The notes under the pieces: generated by a model
Database searches by the model: none
Seen by the model: the letters and a program-made list of their open reading frames with translations, nothing else
What the model was told of the DNA's origin: nothing
Source of the DNA: Allacma fusca
Lineage: Eukaryota; Arthropoda; Collembola; Symphypleona; Sminthuridae
Direction of reading: 5' to 3'
Length of the DNA: 64,000 nt
Assembly: GCA_947179485.1 (NCBI GenBank)
Contig: OX359246.1
Span: forward strand, 5,332,001-5,396,000
Shown here: piece after piece, positions 38,684 through 48,780 of the stretch
Position numbering within the stretch: position 1 is the first letter of the stretch
How the letters are laid out: each line of letters opens with the position of its first letter
Translations under genes and position numbers: made by a program

Positions 38684-38757
38684 TGGCCCATGAGGGGATC
38701 GAACCCGCGACCTTCGCGTTATTAGCACGACGCTCTAACCAACTGAGCTAATGGGCC
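38684..38757 (-). tRNA. tRNA-Ile (anticodon AAU), copy 1
   Basis: This 74-nt cloverleaf on the minus strand has acceptor stem GGCCCAT/ATGGGCC, a D arm GCTC/GAGC, anticodon stem TCGTG/CGCGA with loop CTAATAA (anticodon AAT), and a T loop TTCGATC. The discriminator base is A. The T stem has one C-T mismatch that all three copies share. Internal A and B boxes are intact. No intron. Confidence 0.96.
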
Positions 38758-39050
38758 TGATTGAAACTAATGGGGCAGAAAATTACAACAGATTTTGATA
38801 TTGTCAATTATTTTAATGAAGTCTTGAGTTCCTATCTATGTTCCACAAATTATGAACTATTTTCACATACGTGAATACAGTATACATGGCTGCAGTAAAG
38901 CTATGAATTTGTAGGTGGATTATTCTGTTTGTTGGTGTAATAATTCATCCGTGTAGATTACTGGACTACATTTTTATGGTCCTCAAATCCTACAGGTCCA
39001 GTCAAGCAAATTCATAAAGATAGCCACAGACTATTCTTTGATAGTGCAAT
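38758..39050. repeat. tRNA 5' flank, duplicated unit 1
   Basis: Diverged homologue of the segments at 41838-42130 and 44246-44537. Shared blocks include GATTTTGATA, CATACATGGC-GCAGTAA, CTATGAAT-TGT, TTGGTG and ACATTTTTATGG. It lies directly upstream of tRNA copy 1. Confidence 0.7.
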
Positions 39051-39094
39051 ACTGTAGTACTATATACGCTTATAATTTTGTATTATGTTAGACG

Positions 39095-40075
39095 CAGAGC
39101 TATGCAAAATACTTGGTCTTCGTTGACAAAATACAAAATAAAATACTTGAAATGAAATATGGAAAATACAAAATACAAAGTAAAATACTTCTGGGCTTAT
39201 TGCTAAAATACAAATGAAAATACTATACATTGTAGGTATTTTAAAATACTCAAATACAAAATACTGTATTTTAAATACAATACTTTCCTTAAATTACCCA
39301 CATAATGCTCCTCGGTTTCTATAACACAAACCTTTCAAAACAGTCACTTCAAAGACAAGGATATAAGACATGTGTAGTAACAAATTGTTCAACGGTTGCC
39401 GAATAGGTCAGTCCATTAAAATTAATTATAAGTCGTTTTGGCTGTTAATGAAGTAATGAAGTAGATTAATATGAAAGTTTTATTTATCAGTAATTAAATG
39501 TATTTTCGAAATGATTATTTGAAAAAATAGTTATTATCTGAAAATTAAATAGAGTCGGTCTTCGGCGTATATTAAATATCGTTGTTGCAGAGGCAAAATG
39601 GTCTGTGTTGTACAAAAGTATACGCGCGTAGACCATAATAGTAGTAGTAGCCTCTTCAACAACGTAATGCAGTATCGAGAACCTGAAAATGTTAGATGTA
39701 TCTAGTAAAGGGATTCATTCCAACGTATGTCATTCCAATGCTAAAATGGAATTTGCAGATATTTCACATCAAACAAGCTGCATACAATGGTAAAATCAGA
39801 ATTAATGCTAGTGAAAAGTATTTTGAGCCAAATACTTTATTTGAAATACAATTCACATGTCATTGAGAGTAAGTAAATACCAAATACTTTTGTACTTACT
39901 GGTCCTCAAAATACTAAGTACAAAATACTTGCTCACTGCTCACCAACATTGTAATACAAAATACAAAATACTTTGTGGTCTGAAAATACGTATTTTAAAA
40001 TACTGTATTTTAAAATACTGTATTTTAAAATACTGTATTTTAAAATACTGTATTTTAAAATACTGCATAGCTCTG
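39095..40075. mobile_element. hAT MITE with AAAATACAAAATACTT arrays
   Basis: The inverted ends CAGAGCTATGCA and TGCATAGCTCTG are flanked by a perfect 8-bp duplication GTTAGACG (39087-39094 and 40076-40083). Variants of AAATACAAAATACTT fill 39105-39300 and 39830-40065. At the right end TGTATTTTAAAATAC is tandemly repeated five times. The core of about 530 bp is unique and non-coding. It sits between tRNA copies 1 and 2. Confidence 0.9.
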
Positions 40076-40083
40076 GTTAGACG

Positions 40084-41763
40084 TAAACACGTACTGGTAC
40101 ACTTTCAACAACTTGATGATTATTATAATTAATTTAAAAATATTAAGGTAGAAACCATCGAGTTAACACATGAAATTTACTACCTCAAAAAGCGGTAATC
40201 TTCGACCGATATGTTCGGGAGAATTTTCAAAAATTTGGAAAATTAAAAAGTTGAATCTTATTGCACATCTCCAAGCTCCTCAGATTATGTTGGTGAAGTA
40301 CAAGTAACCCTCACCCCATGCTAACTCGGGATCGGAATGAAATTTCGTGGGAGCTTAGGTACCTGGCCCAACGTCCCAGCGAGAACTACAGTTTAGGCTA
40401 TCTGCCCTGGTTTGCGCGGGAAATCGTGCCGAAGTTTTAAATTCTAATTCGCGAACAAAGGGTTCCCCCTGGTCAACTTAAATTTTTCAATGTTGAATCC
40501 CGTAAGAAAATTTCATTTTCGAAAGTCGGCGCTATATTAGATGAATGACACATTTACGACATGCATTCATCATAAGTGGTTATAAGGTTCAAATACTGAC
40601 CAGTATTGGTAACCAACGGTTTCTGGGCTTCGGGTTACCCAATATGACACTTGCAATAAAGACTAATAATAAGCCTGTGGCGACGGTTGCTTGTAAATGA
40701 AATAGTCCAGAAACCTTTGCGTGCACAAGTTACCAATATTGGTCGTTCCGGGTTTGTCCTTAGTCCTTGCAAACACTTACTAAGAACCAACTCAGCACGA
40801 TCAATATTGGCAACTTGTGCAAGCAAAGGCTTCCACACTGTTTCACTGTATGCCACTGTATATTCACAAATATGTATGTATGTATACATAAGACAAGTCA
40901 CATTTGATAAACTGTTTGCCTATCTTGCAAAAAATATATTCAATGCTTACTTAACCTCAAATTTTGTTTCTGTATTTAAAGCAAGGCCAGAGTAGACTTT
41001 GTAACCAACAAGAATTGTAATTACACCGAAAACAATACCAGAAATAGCTGGAGGGACCAGACGCCCTCAACTAAACTAAGTCGAATGTTGCACCTGTAAG
41101 TAGATATATAGCACAAATGCCATGATCAACAACAACGAATCTAGATTCCCTTTCCATTACATGCAAATCTCCTACTAGCCTTGAAAATCCTCTTGATTCT
41201 CTATTGAACCTTTTGAGCTTAACTTAACCCCACGGAACAATTCCAGTTTACGTGTCTGAATACATCCCGGTATCCCAAAACGTTCTTCGAATGTCGTAGC
41301 AAATATCATCGCAGAAATATACTGCTAAGTTAAAAGGAAAATATTACCAGCACGATACTATTAGTGTAATAGGAAATACTCCCATCATTGCAAAAAAGCA
41401 GTTCACTCAGGGCAAAAATCTGTAGTCAAATAAGGGTCGTCATAAATAATCGACGTCATCCATAAACAATGAATTTAACTGCGGCTCCTTTATTTGCTGC
41501 CCTACGTTAATTTTTGTTCTATAGTATAGGTAGCATAATTATTAGGCTTAATTTCGTTGCTGAAATTCCAAGTTTTAGCAGAAGGTTTTTCCCAGGTCAA
41601 GCAGATGATCATGGGTGGCCGAAATAATCAAAAAGCACGAATCCATTATTTTTGGAATTTTATGGTAGCTGGTATTTAACATTCAGATTTAAATTTGACG
41701 GAACAAATTCACATAGAAGAAAGTCGCTTTGTAAAAATGATCCACGAGGAAGCAAAAACTTAT
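40084..41763. other. intergenic DNA between hAT element and tRNA copy 2
   Basis: No gene is seen. It contains one long hairpin (40698-40848, listed separately) and otherwise unique AT-rich sequence. The last 60 bp match the 3' flank of tRNA copy 1. Confidence 0.5.
40698..40848. repeat. imperfect 150-bp hairpin
   Basis: The left arm (GAAATAGTCCAGAAACCTTTG, then TGCACAAGTT-CCAATATTG-TCGT) is the reverse complement of the right arm with scattered mismatches. The arms are about 65 nt with a loop of about 14 nt (near 40768-40781). Because of the symmetry, similar short ORFs appear on both strands; I do not take them as genes. It could be a small MITE or a precursor of double-stranded small RNA. 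Confidence 0.65.
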
Positions 41764-41837
41764 TGGCCCATGAGGGGATCGAACCCGCGACCTTCGCGTT
41801 ATTAGCACGACGCTCTAACCAACTGAGCTAATGGGCC
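41764..41837 (-). tRNA. tRNA-Ile (anticodon AAU), copy 2
   Basis: Identical over all 74 nt to the copy at 38684, with the same loop CTAATAA. The flanks on both sides are also related to those of copy 1, and the tRNA 5' flank is very close to that of copy 3. Confidence 0.96.
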
Positions 41838-42130
41838 TGATTGAAATTACCAGGTTAGAAAATTAATTACAACCGATTTTGATAATATTAATATTTTAAT
41901 TAATTTTGATGCTGTCTCCATACAAGGTATAAATTATTTTCATCTACCTAACCTATATACCTGGCCGTAGTGAATCTATGAATGTGTTAATGAATTATTC
42001 AGCTCGTTGGTGCACCTGATCCCTGAAGATTACTAGCTTACATTTTTATGGACTTTCCAAATCCTCCATTCCGCAGCTAATATGAATACACACATAAAGG
42101 TAGCGACAAATTGTTCCTCGTTGCTGCAAT
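41838..42130. repeat. tRNA 5' flank, duplicated unit 2
   Basis: Very similar to unit 3: both contain TTACCAGGTTAGAAAATTAA, AACCGATTTTGATAATATTA and ATTCAGCTCGTTGGTG, with a few small differences. This marks a recent duplication that included the tRNA. Confidence 0.85.
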
Positions 42131-44171
42131 CGGAGTACAAGCAACGTATTACATATAGTGATGGGCATATATGCGCTCAAAGACGGGGAATTATACATGG
42201 GAAAATATTTTATACTCCAACCATTAAGCTTACGGCACGGCAGAAGCAATGATTCTACGAAGTGTAAGATGGTAGGGATGAATGAATAGATTCATTGTCT
42301 GCCATCATAATAAAATAATACTAATAACTAAATTGTTATTTTTTTTTAAATTATTGTTTAAATTCTAAGCCCACGCAATATTATTAATAGCATTGATTAA
42401 CGAGCAAATTATCACCGAATGATTTCTTCAAACAACCTGTAACGAGACGCAATGACATTTGAGAATATTTGCACGTTTCAGTAATTTGGTTGCCTTGTTT
42501 TGCATTGTATTTGTACTTCTAACGAAAAGTGGACTAATTATACTAATTAATAATTATAATATTAATATTAATAATTATAAGTAACTAATAATACTAGTAG
42601 AAGAGCAGACATTCTTGCCTACGACCATATTACAAGAAAGGGATACATAATAGACCCTACAATTAGAATGGAACAAGACCTCCATCAAGCGGACAATGTC
42701 AATTACGAGAAAAAATCTATTTATAATCCATGCATACCTTACTTCCAAAGTAAATTTAATTTACGTGAAATGGAAAAATAGGATTGTATATAGGTGCACG
42801 TGGAACAATTTCAAAATTTTTTGTAAAATTTCTAAAACGATTTAGAATTTCAAATACTGTTATTGATGAAGTAGTAGCAACAGTGCTAAAAAGTGGTGCT
42901 TTAATATGTAATAATCATTTATACAGAAATACATAAAACATTATACTATCATATATGATATAATACACTAGGAAATAGTATACTGAGTCAATGTATGGCT
43001 ACTTCTGTTGAGAAGCAGTGTCAATAAAGTCTTTATATATATTGAACGCCAAACCAGTTGCCGAAACAGCCCAGTTCGCCAGTTAATATTTACAGGAAAA
43101 TTGAAAAAATATTTTTCCCGCCCCAAATTAACTGACGGATAGAAAGCATTTTAGGGTTACAGAGTTACAGATAGGGATTAAATTTTAAGGATATGAAAGG
43201 GGGAAGGTGACAGATTAGGGATTTGAGTCTAACAGATTGAAATGCGGTTGAACTTTAAATACATATTTTGGGGATAAAGATGAACGACGACGGATAACAT
43301 TGCTTTAAATTTAGGGAATTTATTTAGCAAGTTTAATTCGTCCCAGATTTCCCTGTCTCAATTGGAACCTTATTTATTGTAGGATTAGAGGAACTTTATG
43401 GGTTGAGTGTAACATGAAATAATTTTATGAAAAAGGAGCTGCATAGGTAAAGGTAAGTTTTGCCACCAAATATATCCCCATACAAATGTATTTGTATAAT
43501 ATACATAACAATCATGGCCTACCTGAAATACAAACCTTCAAATCTTCTGGGTTCAGGGATGTCTCACGGGACACGACAGTCCGGGGACAAAAATATTATC
43601 CCAATGCTAAACTGGGACGGGACGGGGGCAATAAAATTGTACCCACATTAAATCGGGACGGGACAAGGGCAGAAAAATTGTCCCCCAATAAAATCGGCAC
43701 GACTCGGGTACAGCCTTATTGCCTTTGTAGATAATCGGGACGTGGGTACATTAAATTTACCCTTCAGGAACTGTTTAGGATATCGGTCAGAATTCATGCA
43801 AGTAGTTCATTTAGCTGTAAACGGTGTTTCCATCATTTGGAATGTTATTAAAATAATATCTGCATTAGCATCATTTTGCGTCCTCACCGTCGATATATAA
43901 ATAATTCTATTCTCATGAACTATGTACGCTTCCACGAAATTCACTTAATGACACCCATAACCTTCCCAAAAAATTATTTAAAAAATATTCAAAAATTACC
44001 TGCACTAATGGAATGATTTTGAAATTGCAAAAAGTATTTCGCATCCCAGATCAGATAGTAATTGAACAGACATTACCCGGAACGCACGGTCAAACGGAAA
44101 GTGGTAAACTACTAACAATAAGCGACTGATGTTGCAATAAAATTTTATGCCGTGAAAATGCAAAAACTTAT
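42131..44171. other. intergenic DNA between tRNA copies 2 and 3
   Basis: No gene with splice or domain support is visible. It holds the GGGACGGGAC-rich block at 43552-43770 and otherwise unique AT-rich sequence. Confidence 0.5.
43552..43770. mobile_element. probable remnant of a hAT-like element with CGGGACGGGAC motifs
   Basis: It starts CAGGGATGTCTCACGGGACACG, a hAT-style terminus. It then has repeated AATCGGGACGGGAC and AAAATTGTCCC segments, resembling the array-rich elements elsewhere in the window. No right inverted end or target duplication was found. Confidence 0.35.
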
Positions 44172-44245
44172 TGGCCCATGAGGGGATCGAACCCGCGACC
44201 TTCGCGTTATTAGCACGACGCTCTAACCAACTGAGCTAATGGGCC
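44172..44245 (-). tRNA. tRNA-Ile (anticodon AAU), copy 3
   Basis: Identical over 74 nt to the other two copies. About 290 bp of its 5' flank match copy 2 closely. On its 3' side only about 10 bp (CAAAAACTTA, just before the gene on the plus strand) match. Confidence 0.96.
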
Positions 44246-44537
44246 TGATTGACATTACCAGGTTAGAAAATTAATTACAACCGATTTTGATAATATTAAT
44301 ATTTTAATTATTTTTGATGCTGTCTCTGTATAAGGTATAAATTATTTTCATCTACCTAGCCTATATACATACTTGGCCGCAGTAACTCTATGAATGTGTT
44401 AATGGATTATTCAGCTCGTTGGTGTACCTGATCCGTGAAGATTACTTTTTATGGACTTTCCAAATCCTCCAGACTCCAGCTAAAATTAATACATGCATAA
44501 AGGTACGGACAAATTATTCCTCGTTGCTGCAATCGGA
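44246..44537. repeat. tRNA 5' flank, duplicated unit 3
   Basis: Close copy of unit 2, ending near CCTCGTTGCTGCAATCGGA in both. It has lost a dozen bases present in unit 2 (TAGCTTACAT region). Confidence 0.85.
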
Positions 44538-44964
44538 ATCAGTCTATTTCAATACCTTGATGCATATAACGCTCTGCAATTTCCATAGTACATATCGTAT
44601 CGTAGTATCAGCAAAACTTGAGGATGCTCACACGCTGGGAATTTAAATTTTTGCCTCTACTTTTGACGTAGTTCGCAGAGTAATTGCAATGCCAGGCTTA
44701 TTGAAAGTTAAGTTCTCTCTGATGCAATGTGTAGTGTTAAATAAAATACAGGAACTCATTTTGAATACCAAAGTCTTGTACGACATCTAAACGACGTTCA
44801 AAAAAGTTTTCCCAAGGGGGCCATCTATCGGAGACATTTATAATTTTTAGAATAGTCATAGGATTAGGATTAGTTTAGTTATTTAGAATAGGCCGGGGGA
44901 GCAGGCAGACAAAAATTTCGAAGTACAATTCCGCGAAAAGCTTCGTGTATGTAGATGCTATATT

Positions 44965-45757
44965 TAGTGGTCGGAACAATTCAATTCAATTCAAAATTTA
45001 CAATTCAATCCAGTTCGAATACTGAACTGGATTAAAATTTGTGTTTCAATTCGGTTCAGTAAAAAACAATTCAATTCAATTCAGTTCACTCTATGAACTG
45101 AACTTGATTTGGTTCGCCGGGCATATTTAAATACTGCAAAGGTGGCTAGGGTGGCGCGTCAGCTAAGACCATCGCTGCTTACCCTTTTTATAGTATTACG
45201 TTGAGCTGATTTAAAAAATGCAAAATTTTGATAATTTTTTAAAAAATTAAGCTAGTAGTACTGACTGGTAAGTGTAAAAAAATTCCATTGAAATCGGTAG
45301 AACAGTTAGTCGTTTTTGATTTTTACGTACGAACACGCATTACGTTTTATACCAATAAAGAATAAATCCTCCAAGAGAGTGGCCTAAAGAATGTTCACAA
45401 AAAGTTTGAACACAATTGGTTCGGAGGAAAACGTCGGGACAAACAGTTCCAAGCATCCACGGACAACACTATCTTACAAGGGGGCTGACACCACCCTAAA
45501 AATATTAACACATTTTAATGCTGGTTATATCGACGCAAAGATGGTGCTAATCTTATCCTTACAATATCGGTTTTGATTCAGCCCGAAATTCTTTTGAATT
45601 GGAATTCAAAGAAAACAATTCAATTCGATTCAAAAGGTGAATTGAATTATTCGGTTCAGTAAACGATCGAATTGAATTGAAAAATCCCTGAATTGAACTG
45701 AACTGAATTGAATTGAATTGTAAAATTGCAATTTAAATTGAATTGGTCCGACCACTA
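44965..45757. mobile_element. hAT MITE with CAATTCAATTCAGTTC arrays
   Basis: The inverted ends TAGTGGTCGGA and TCCGACCACTA are flanked by a perfect 8-bp duplication GCTATATT (44957-44964 and 45758-45765). Arrays of CAATTCAATT/CAGTTC occupy 44980-45110 and, in inverted orientation (GAATTGAATTG), 45590-45750. The core carries a segment (about 45160-45385) homologous to a second repeat at 46.7/48.3 kb. The ORF 45391-45576 has no support as a gene. Confidence 0.9.
45160..45385 (-). repeat. dispersed repeat, minus-strand copy inside the hAT element
   Basis: Read on the minus strand it matches 48249-48465: AACTGTTC-ACCGATTTCAATG, then CCAGT-CGTACTA, ATTATCAAAA, and TAGCTGACG near the end. Its other end matches 46705-46733 (TTATTGGT, GCGTGTTCGT-CG). 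It was either captured by or inserted into the hAT element. Identity unknown. Confidence 0.6.
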
Positions 45758-46178
45758 GCTATATTTCTGTACAACACCCATGTTCTGCAAAACACACGGT
45801 GCCATCCTTCCATCATTTTCATCCACGGTGCGTACCTTCATGGAAAACATGCAGAATTGATTCGATCTTCGATCCATAAACCAAACCAGTTCTGGTTCAG
45901 TTAAAAAATACCGGGAAATTCTCTTGCATTGTGGAGTTTGGTCGCAGTGTTAGAAAACTTTATATTTTTTCTATGAGAGAATGAATCCACAGATAATTAT
46001 TTTGCTAGATATTTTAATTTCTATGAGCTGGCTGAACGTTTCATTGAGAAACCTTGTGACTTTGAAAATTTTGTATTTGCATCGAGAAAGCTTTCCCGCA
46101 TCCAGTGAGACGAAAGATCATATTTTATTTATTTCAACAGATTGTGAAATATATTGCTTACAATTAGTTTGAATGGAT

Positions 46179-46379
46179 TTATTTACGACATATTACATAT
46201 TTATGACATTTAATTCTTTCAGGAGCATCGAAGTATTTAATGTTTCCCTGCGAGATAATTTCAACGGACCTCGTTTTTGCAATTGCTGTGAAAGTTAGCT
46301 CTGGTGTCAATTCATTTGCTGCTGTTTTTGCCCAAATTCCAGTCGTCACTGGGAAAACAGCTGCAAGCGTTGATGAATC
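46179..46379 (-). CDS. candidate terminal exon of an unknown gene
   Basis: On the minus strand, after a possible acceptor (CCACTGATTAG), 66 codons stay open to a TAA. The composition reads like protein: it starts DSSTLAAVFPVTTGIWAK, has ELTPELTFTAIAKTRS in the middle, and ends CHKYVICRK. The other frames are full of stops. I found no matching upstream exon, so it may be a gene fragment, a transposon fossil or chance. Confidence 0.22.
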   Translation of the reverse strand, partial: DSSTLAAVFPVTTGIWAKTAANELTPELTFTAIAKTRSVEIISQGNIKYFDAPERIKCHKYVICRK

Positions 46380-46689
46380 CTAATCAGTGGAAGACGCAGA
46401 TCCAGGAAATATTTGAACGTAGATTTTTTGTTTTCTAAAATTTGCTTTGAGATTGGATCGTTAACTCTCTCCAAGTAAGGTCAAATTCTTTCAGGTGAGT
46501 AATGGAATGCAATTAACTGAGATGTAAAACATTCGAGATGAGACTCTAACGACGGAAAAAAGAAAATCAAATTTTAAAATGCATGTCTCCGTATTTCGTT
46601 ATTAAATTTGTTTCCATTTATACAATAGATATGTAAGTGTATGTCCCGCAGTTTTCTCCTGGAACTATTTTTTTTAACACTGTTTAGAT

Positions 46690-46733
46690 CGAAAACTCGT
46701 GTGAATTTGTTATTGGTTGAAATTGGTCCGCGT
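46690..46733 (+). repeat. dispersed repeat, plus copy, left part
   Basis: The short stretch TTATTGGTTGAAATTGGTCC-GCGT aligns with the minus copy in the 44965 element. Its continuation, GTTCGTGCG, lies at 48249, on the far side of two later hAT insertions. Confidence 0.5.
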
Positions 46734-47142
46734 TAGTGTTTCTGATCGGTATCGGGAATTCCCGAGGTTACGGTTCGGTTTCGGTTCCGGTACGGTTTTG
46801 GGTCAACTTTTTAAAGAACCGTTAAATTTCGGTCCGGTTTCGGGTCAAAGGTCTATAACCGTCAAATTTCGGTCCGGTTTCGGGCACAAAAATGTTAACT
46901 GAAAGTTTTCGGGAAGGGTTTGTTAAAGCTGCCGTTTGGGATGAAAACACGAAATTTGAATTTGTCAAGGATTTGTCAACTATCATTTGTAAAGGCTTTA
47001 TTTTCCGGATCGGTTCCTGGAAGGAAAAAATGTCCCGGACTCGAACATATCGGTTCCGGTTTCGGGAACAGAATTGGGATTTTTTCGGTTCGTAAAAACG
47101 AGTCGGGTCGAGTCCATATTTTGATACCGTTCAGAAACACTA
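46734..47142. mobile_element. hAT MITE with CGGTTTCGGTTCCGG motifs (first of a twin pair)
   Basis: The inverted ends TAGTGTTTCTGA(T/A)CGGTA are flanked by 8-bp GTCCGCGT on both sides (46726-46733 and 47143-47150). The 409 bp are filled with GGTTCGGTTTCGG-type repeats, so the block is GC-rich against its surroundings. The overlapping ORFs here are repeat read-through. Confidence 0.9.
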
Positions 47143-47150
47143 GTCCGCGT

Positions 47151-48240
47151 TAGGCCTCCGCTCATGTACAACTCAGACATGAATGTTTCATGTGTGACTC
47201 ATGTCTCAACTCATGTTCATGTACCGGATTAACAAATCACAGACCATTCATGTGTATTTAAAACATACTTGACATCAGAAATGATTTTTCAAGTCATGTC
47301 TAATGTCATGTGCAGGTTACCTTGAAAACATGAAGTTGATTTCATGTACACTTTCATGTTAACAAAATCAGAAGACATGAACTCAAGCTCAAAAACACGA
47401 ATATTTTCATGTCACCATAAGGTATGGAAGTAATCGCTAAAAGTTGTCATGTCGCTCTATTCCTTGCGCGTATTGAGCGGGAAACCTGAATCAGGTGACG
47501 ATAGATTATTGCTGACTAGTAAAAGCCCTGTGCTTCACAGGGACAATTACTTGAAGAGGTGGTAGTGGGATTGTAGAAATGAAAAGTCAAACGGCTTACG
47601 AATCAAGCCCTGTCGTACAGAATTGCTGTACGCCTAAATCGTGCGCGCTTATACATTTTAAGAGTAGCGCTTTAAATTAACGGACAGGTAGTGCTCGTTA
47701 ATAATAAGGAGTGCTTGGCATGCCACCTTTTGGGCGTTGTGTGAGACCATCGATCTATGAACTCGCGGGTTATGATGATGGTAAGATTCAAATATTCGCG
47801 CACGAGCTCTGCGGCAATATTCGCGCGCTCTAGATGTATCGACAACCATAGTGCAGTGCTCGTTCCATTTAAACCATACAAGTTGTAGACTTTTACCACT
47901 TTTACTACTACGGAAAAAGAAGGATCAAATATGAGAGAATCAGCTCCAATAAGTAGCAGTATGTATCAATAGATGAGTAATGCGAATTTTATTTCATGTC
48001 ATCATGTTCATGTACATGTTCATGTCCAGTTCATGTACTTGAAATTTTAACTTTTCATGTTCATGTAAATGTCATGTTCAAGTTTACTTTATTCACATGA
48101 CATAAAAGTCAAGTATTCGTTTTGAGTGACATGGTTTAATTCGGGTGATTTTGAAAATAACTCATGTAAAACATGAAAATTCATGTTCATGTTCATTTTC
48201 ATGTTCATGTTTAAGGAAAATGTACATGTGCGGAGGCCTA
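47151..48240. mobile_element. hAT MITE with TCATGTTCATGT arrays (second of a twin pair)
   Basis: The inverted ends TAGGCCTCCGC(T/A)CATGTACA are flanked by GTCCGCGT at 47143-47150 and 48241-48248. Arrays of TCATGTTCATG variants fill 47160-47410 and 47995-48230. The core of about 550 bp is non-coding and may include another insertion. The left duplication is shared with the right duplication of the preceding element. Confidence 0.9.
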
Positions 48241-48248
48241 GTCCGCGT

Positions 48249-48469
48249 GTTCGTGCGTAAAAAAAGGAATAAAAAATTTATTTTCTCCCGAACTGTTCCA
48301 CCGATTTCAATGAAATTTTTATACGTATACCAGTCCGTACTAGCAACACAATGTTTTTTTTAAATTATCAAAACATTTTTTTAATTTGTAACCGAAATTT
48401 TTGAAATGAGTTCAACATAATACAACAAATGGAGTAAGGAGAAAAGGCTATAGCTGACGTCGCCTTACT
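48249..48469 (+). repeat. dispersed repeat, plus copy, right part
   Basis: Matches the reverse complement of 45160-45330 and continues the interrupted repeat from 46733. It ends near TAGCTGACGTCGCC, right where the Gypsy LTR begins. So an old repeat has been hit by two hAT elements and bordered by an LTR element. Confidence 0.6.
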
Positions 48470-48780
48470 TGTCAGCCTGTGAGAGTGGTATCTCACAACC
48501 TTATGGGGTACACCCATATTATTATATGTATAGTCAAGGGAAGTGGGGTTATTGGAACTGGGAGTTCCAATCATCTTCCACCTCCGGTCTAGGTCCGCTG
48601 GATCACTTATATATTAATAAACGGAGAGTACTAAAAAGGATCTCAAACGTGACACACATGGCTCTTATTCTCCTAAAAACTATCGCAAATATTAGGAGAC
48701 TTCCCATTTCATATATTTAGAAGAGCCCATAAATTAGATTTAGTTAAAATTAAGTTAATATAGGACTGTCATATCTGACA
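48470..48780 (+). repeat. candidate 5' LTR of the Gypsy element
   Basis: It starts TGTCAG and ends CTGACA, a 6-bp inverted terminus of TG...CA type. It contains a TATA-like TTATATATTAATAAA stretch at about 48606 and lies 2.7 kb before gag. A related, older sequence without internal region lies near 10.3 kb, which supports it as a repeat. A TGG-starting primer-binding candidate (TGGTGGAGGTTGCG) follows at about 48786, but I could not match it to a particular tRNA. No second LTR is available to test it. Confidence 0.45.

Noticed and set aside
40635-40995. Mirror-image ORFs on both strands with similar peptides
   Set aside because: The similarity comes from the hairpin at 40698-40848; both strands carry the same sequence.
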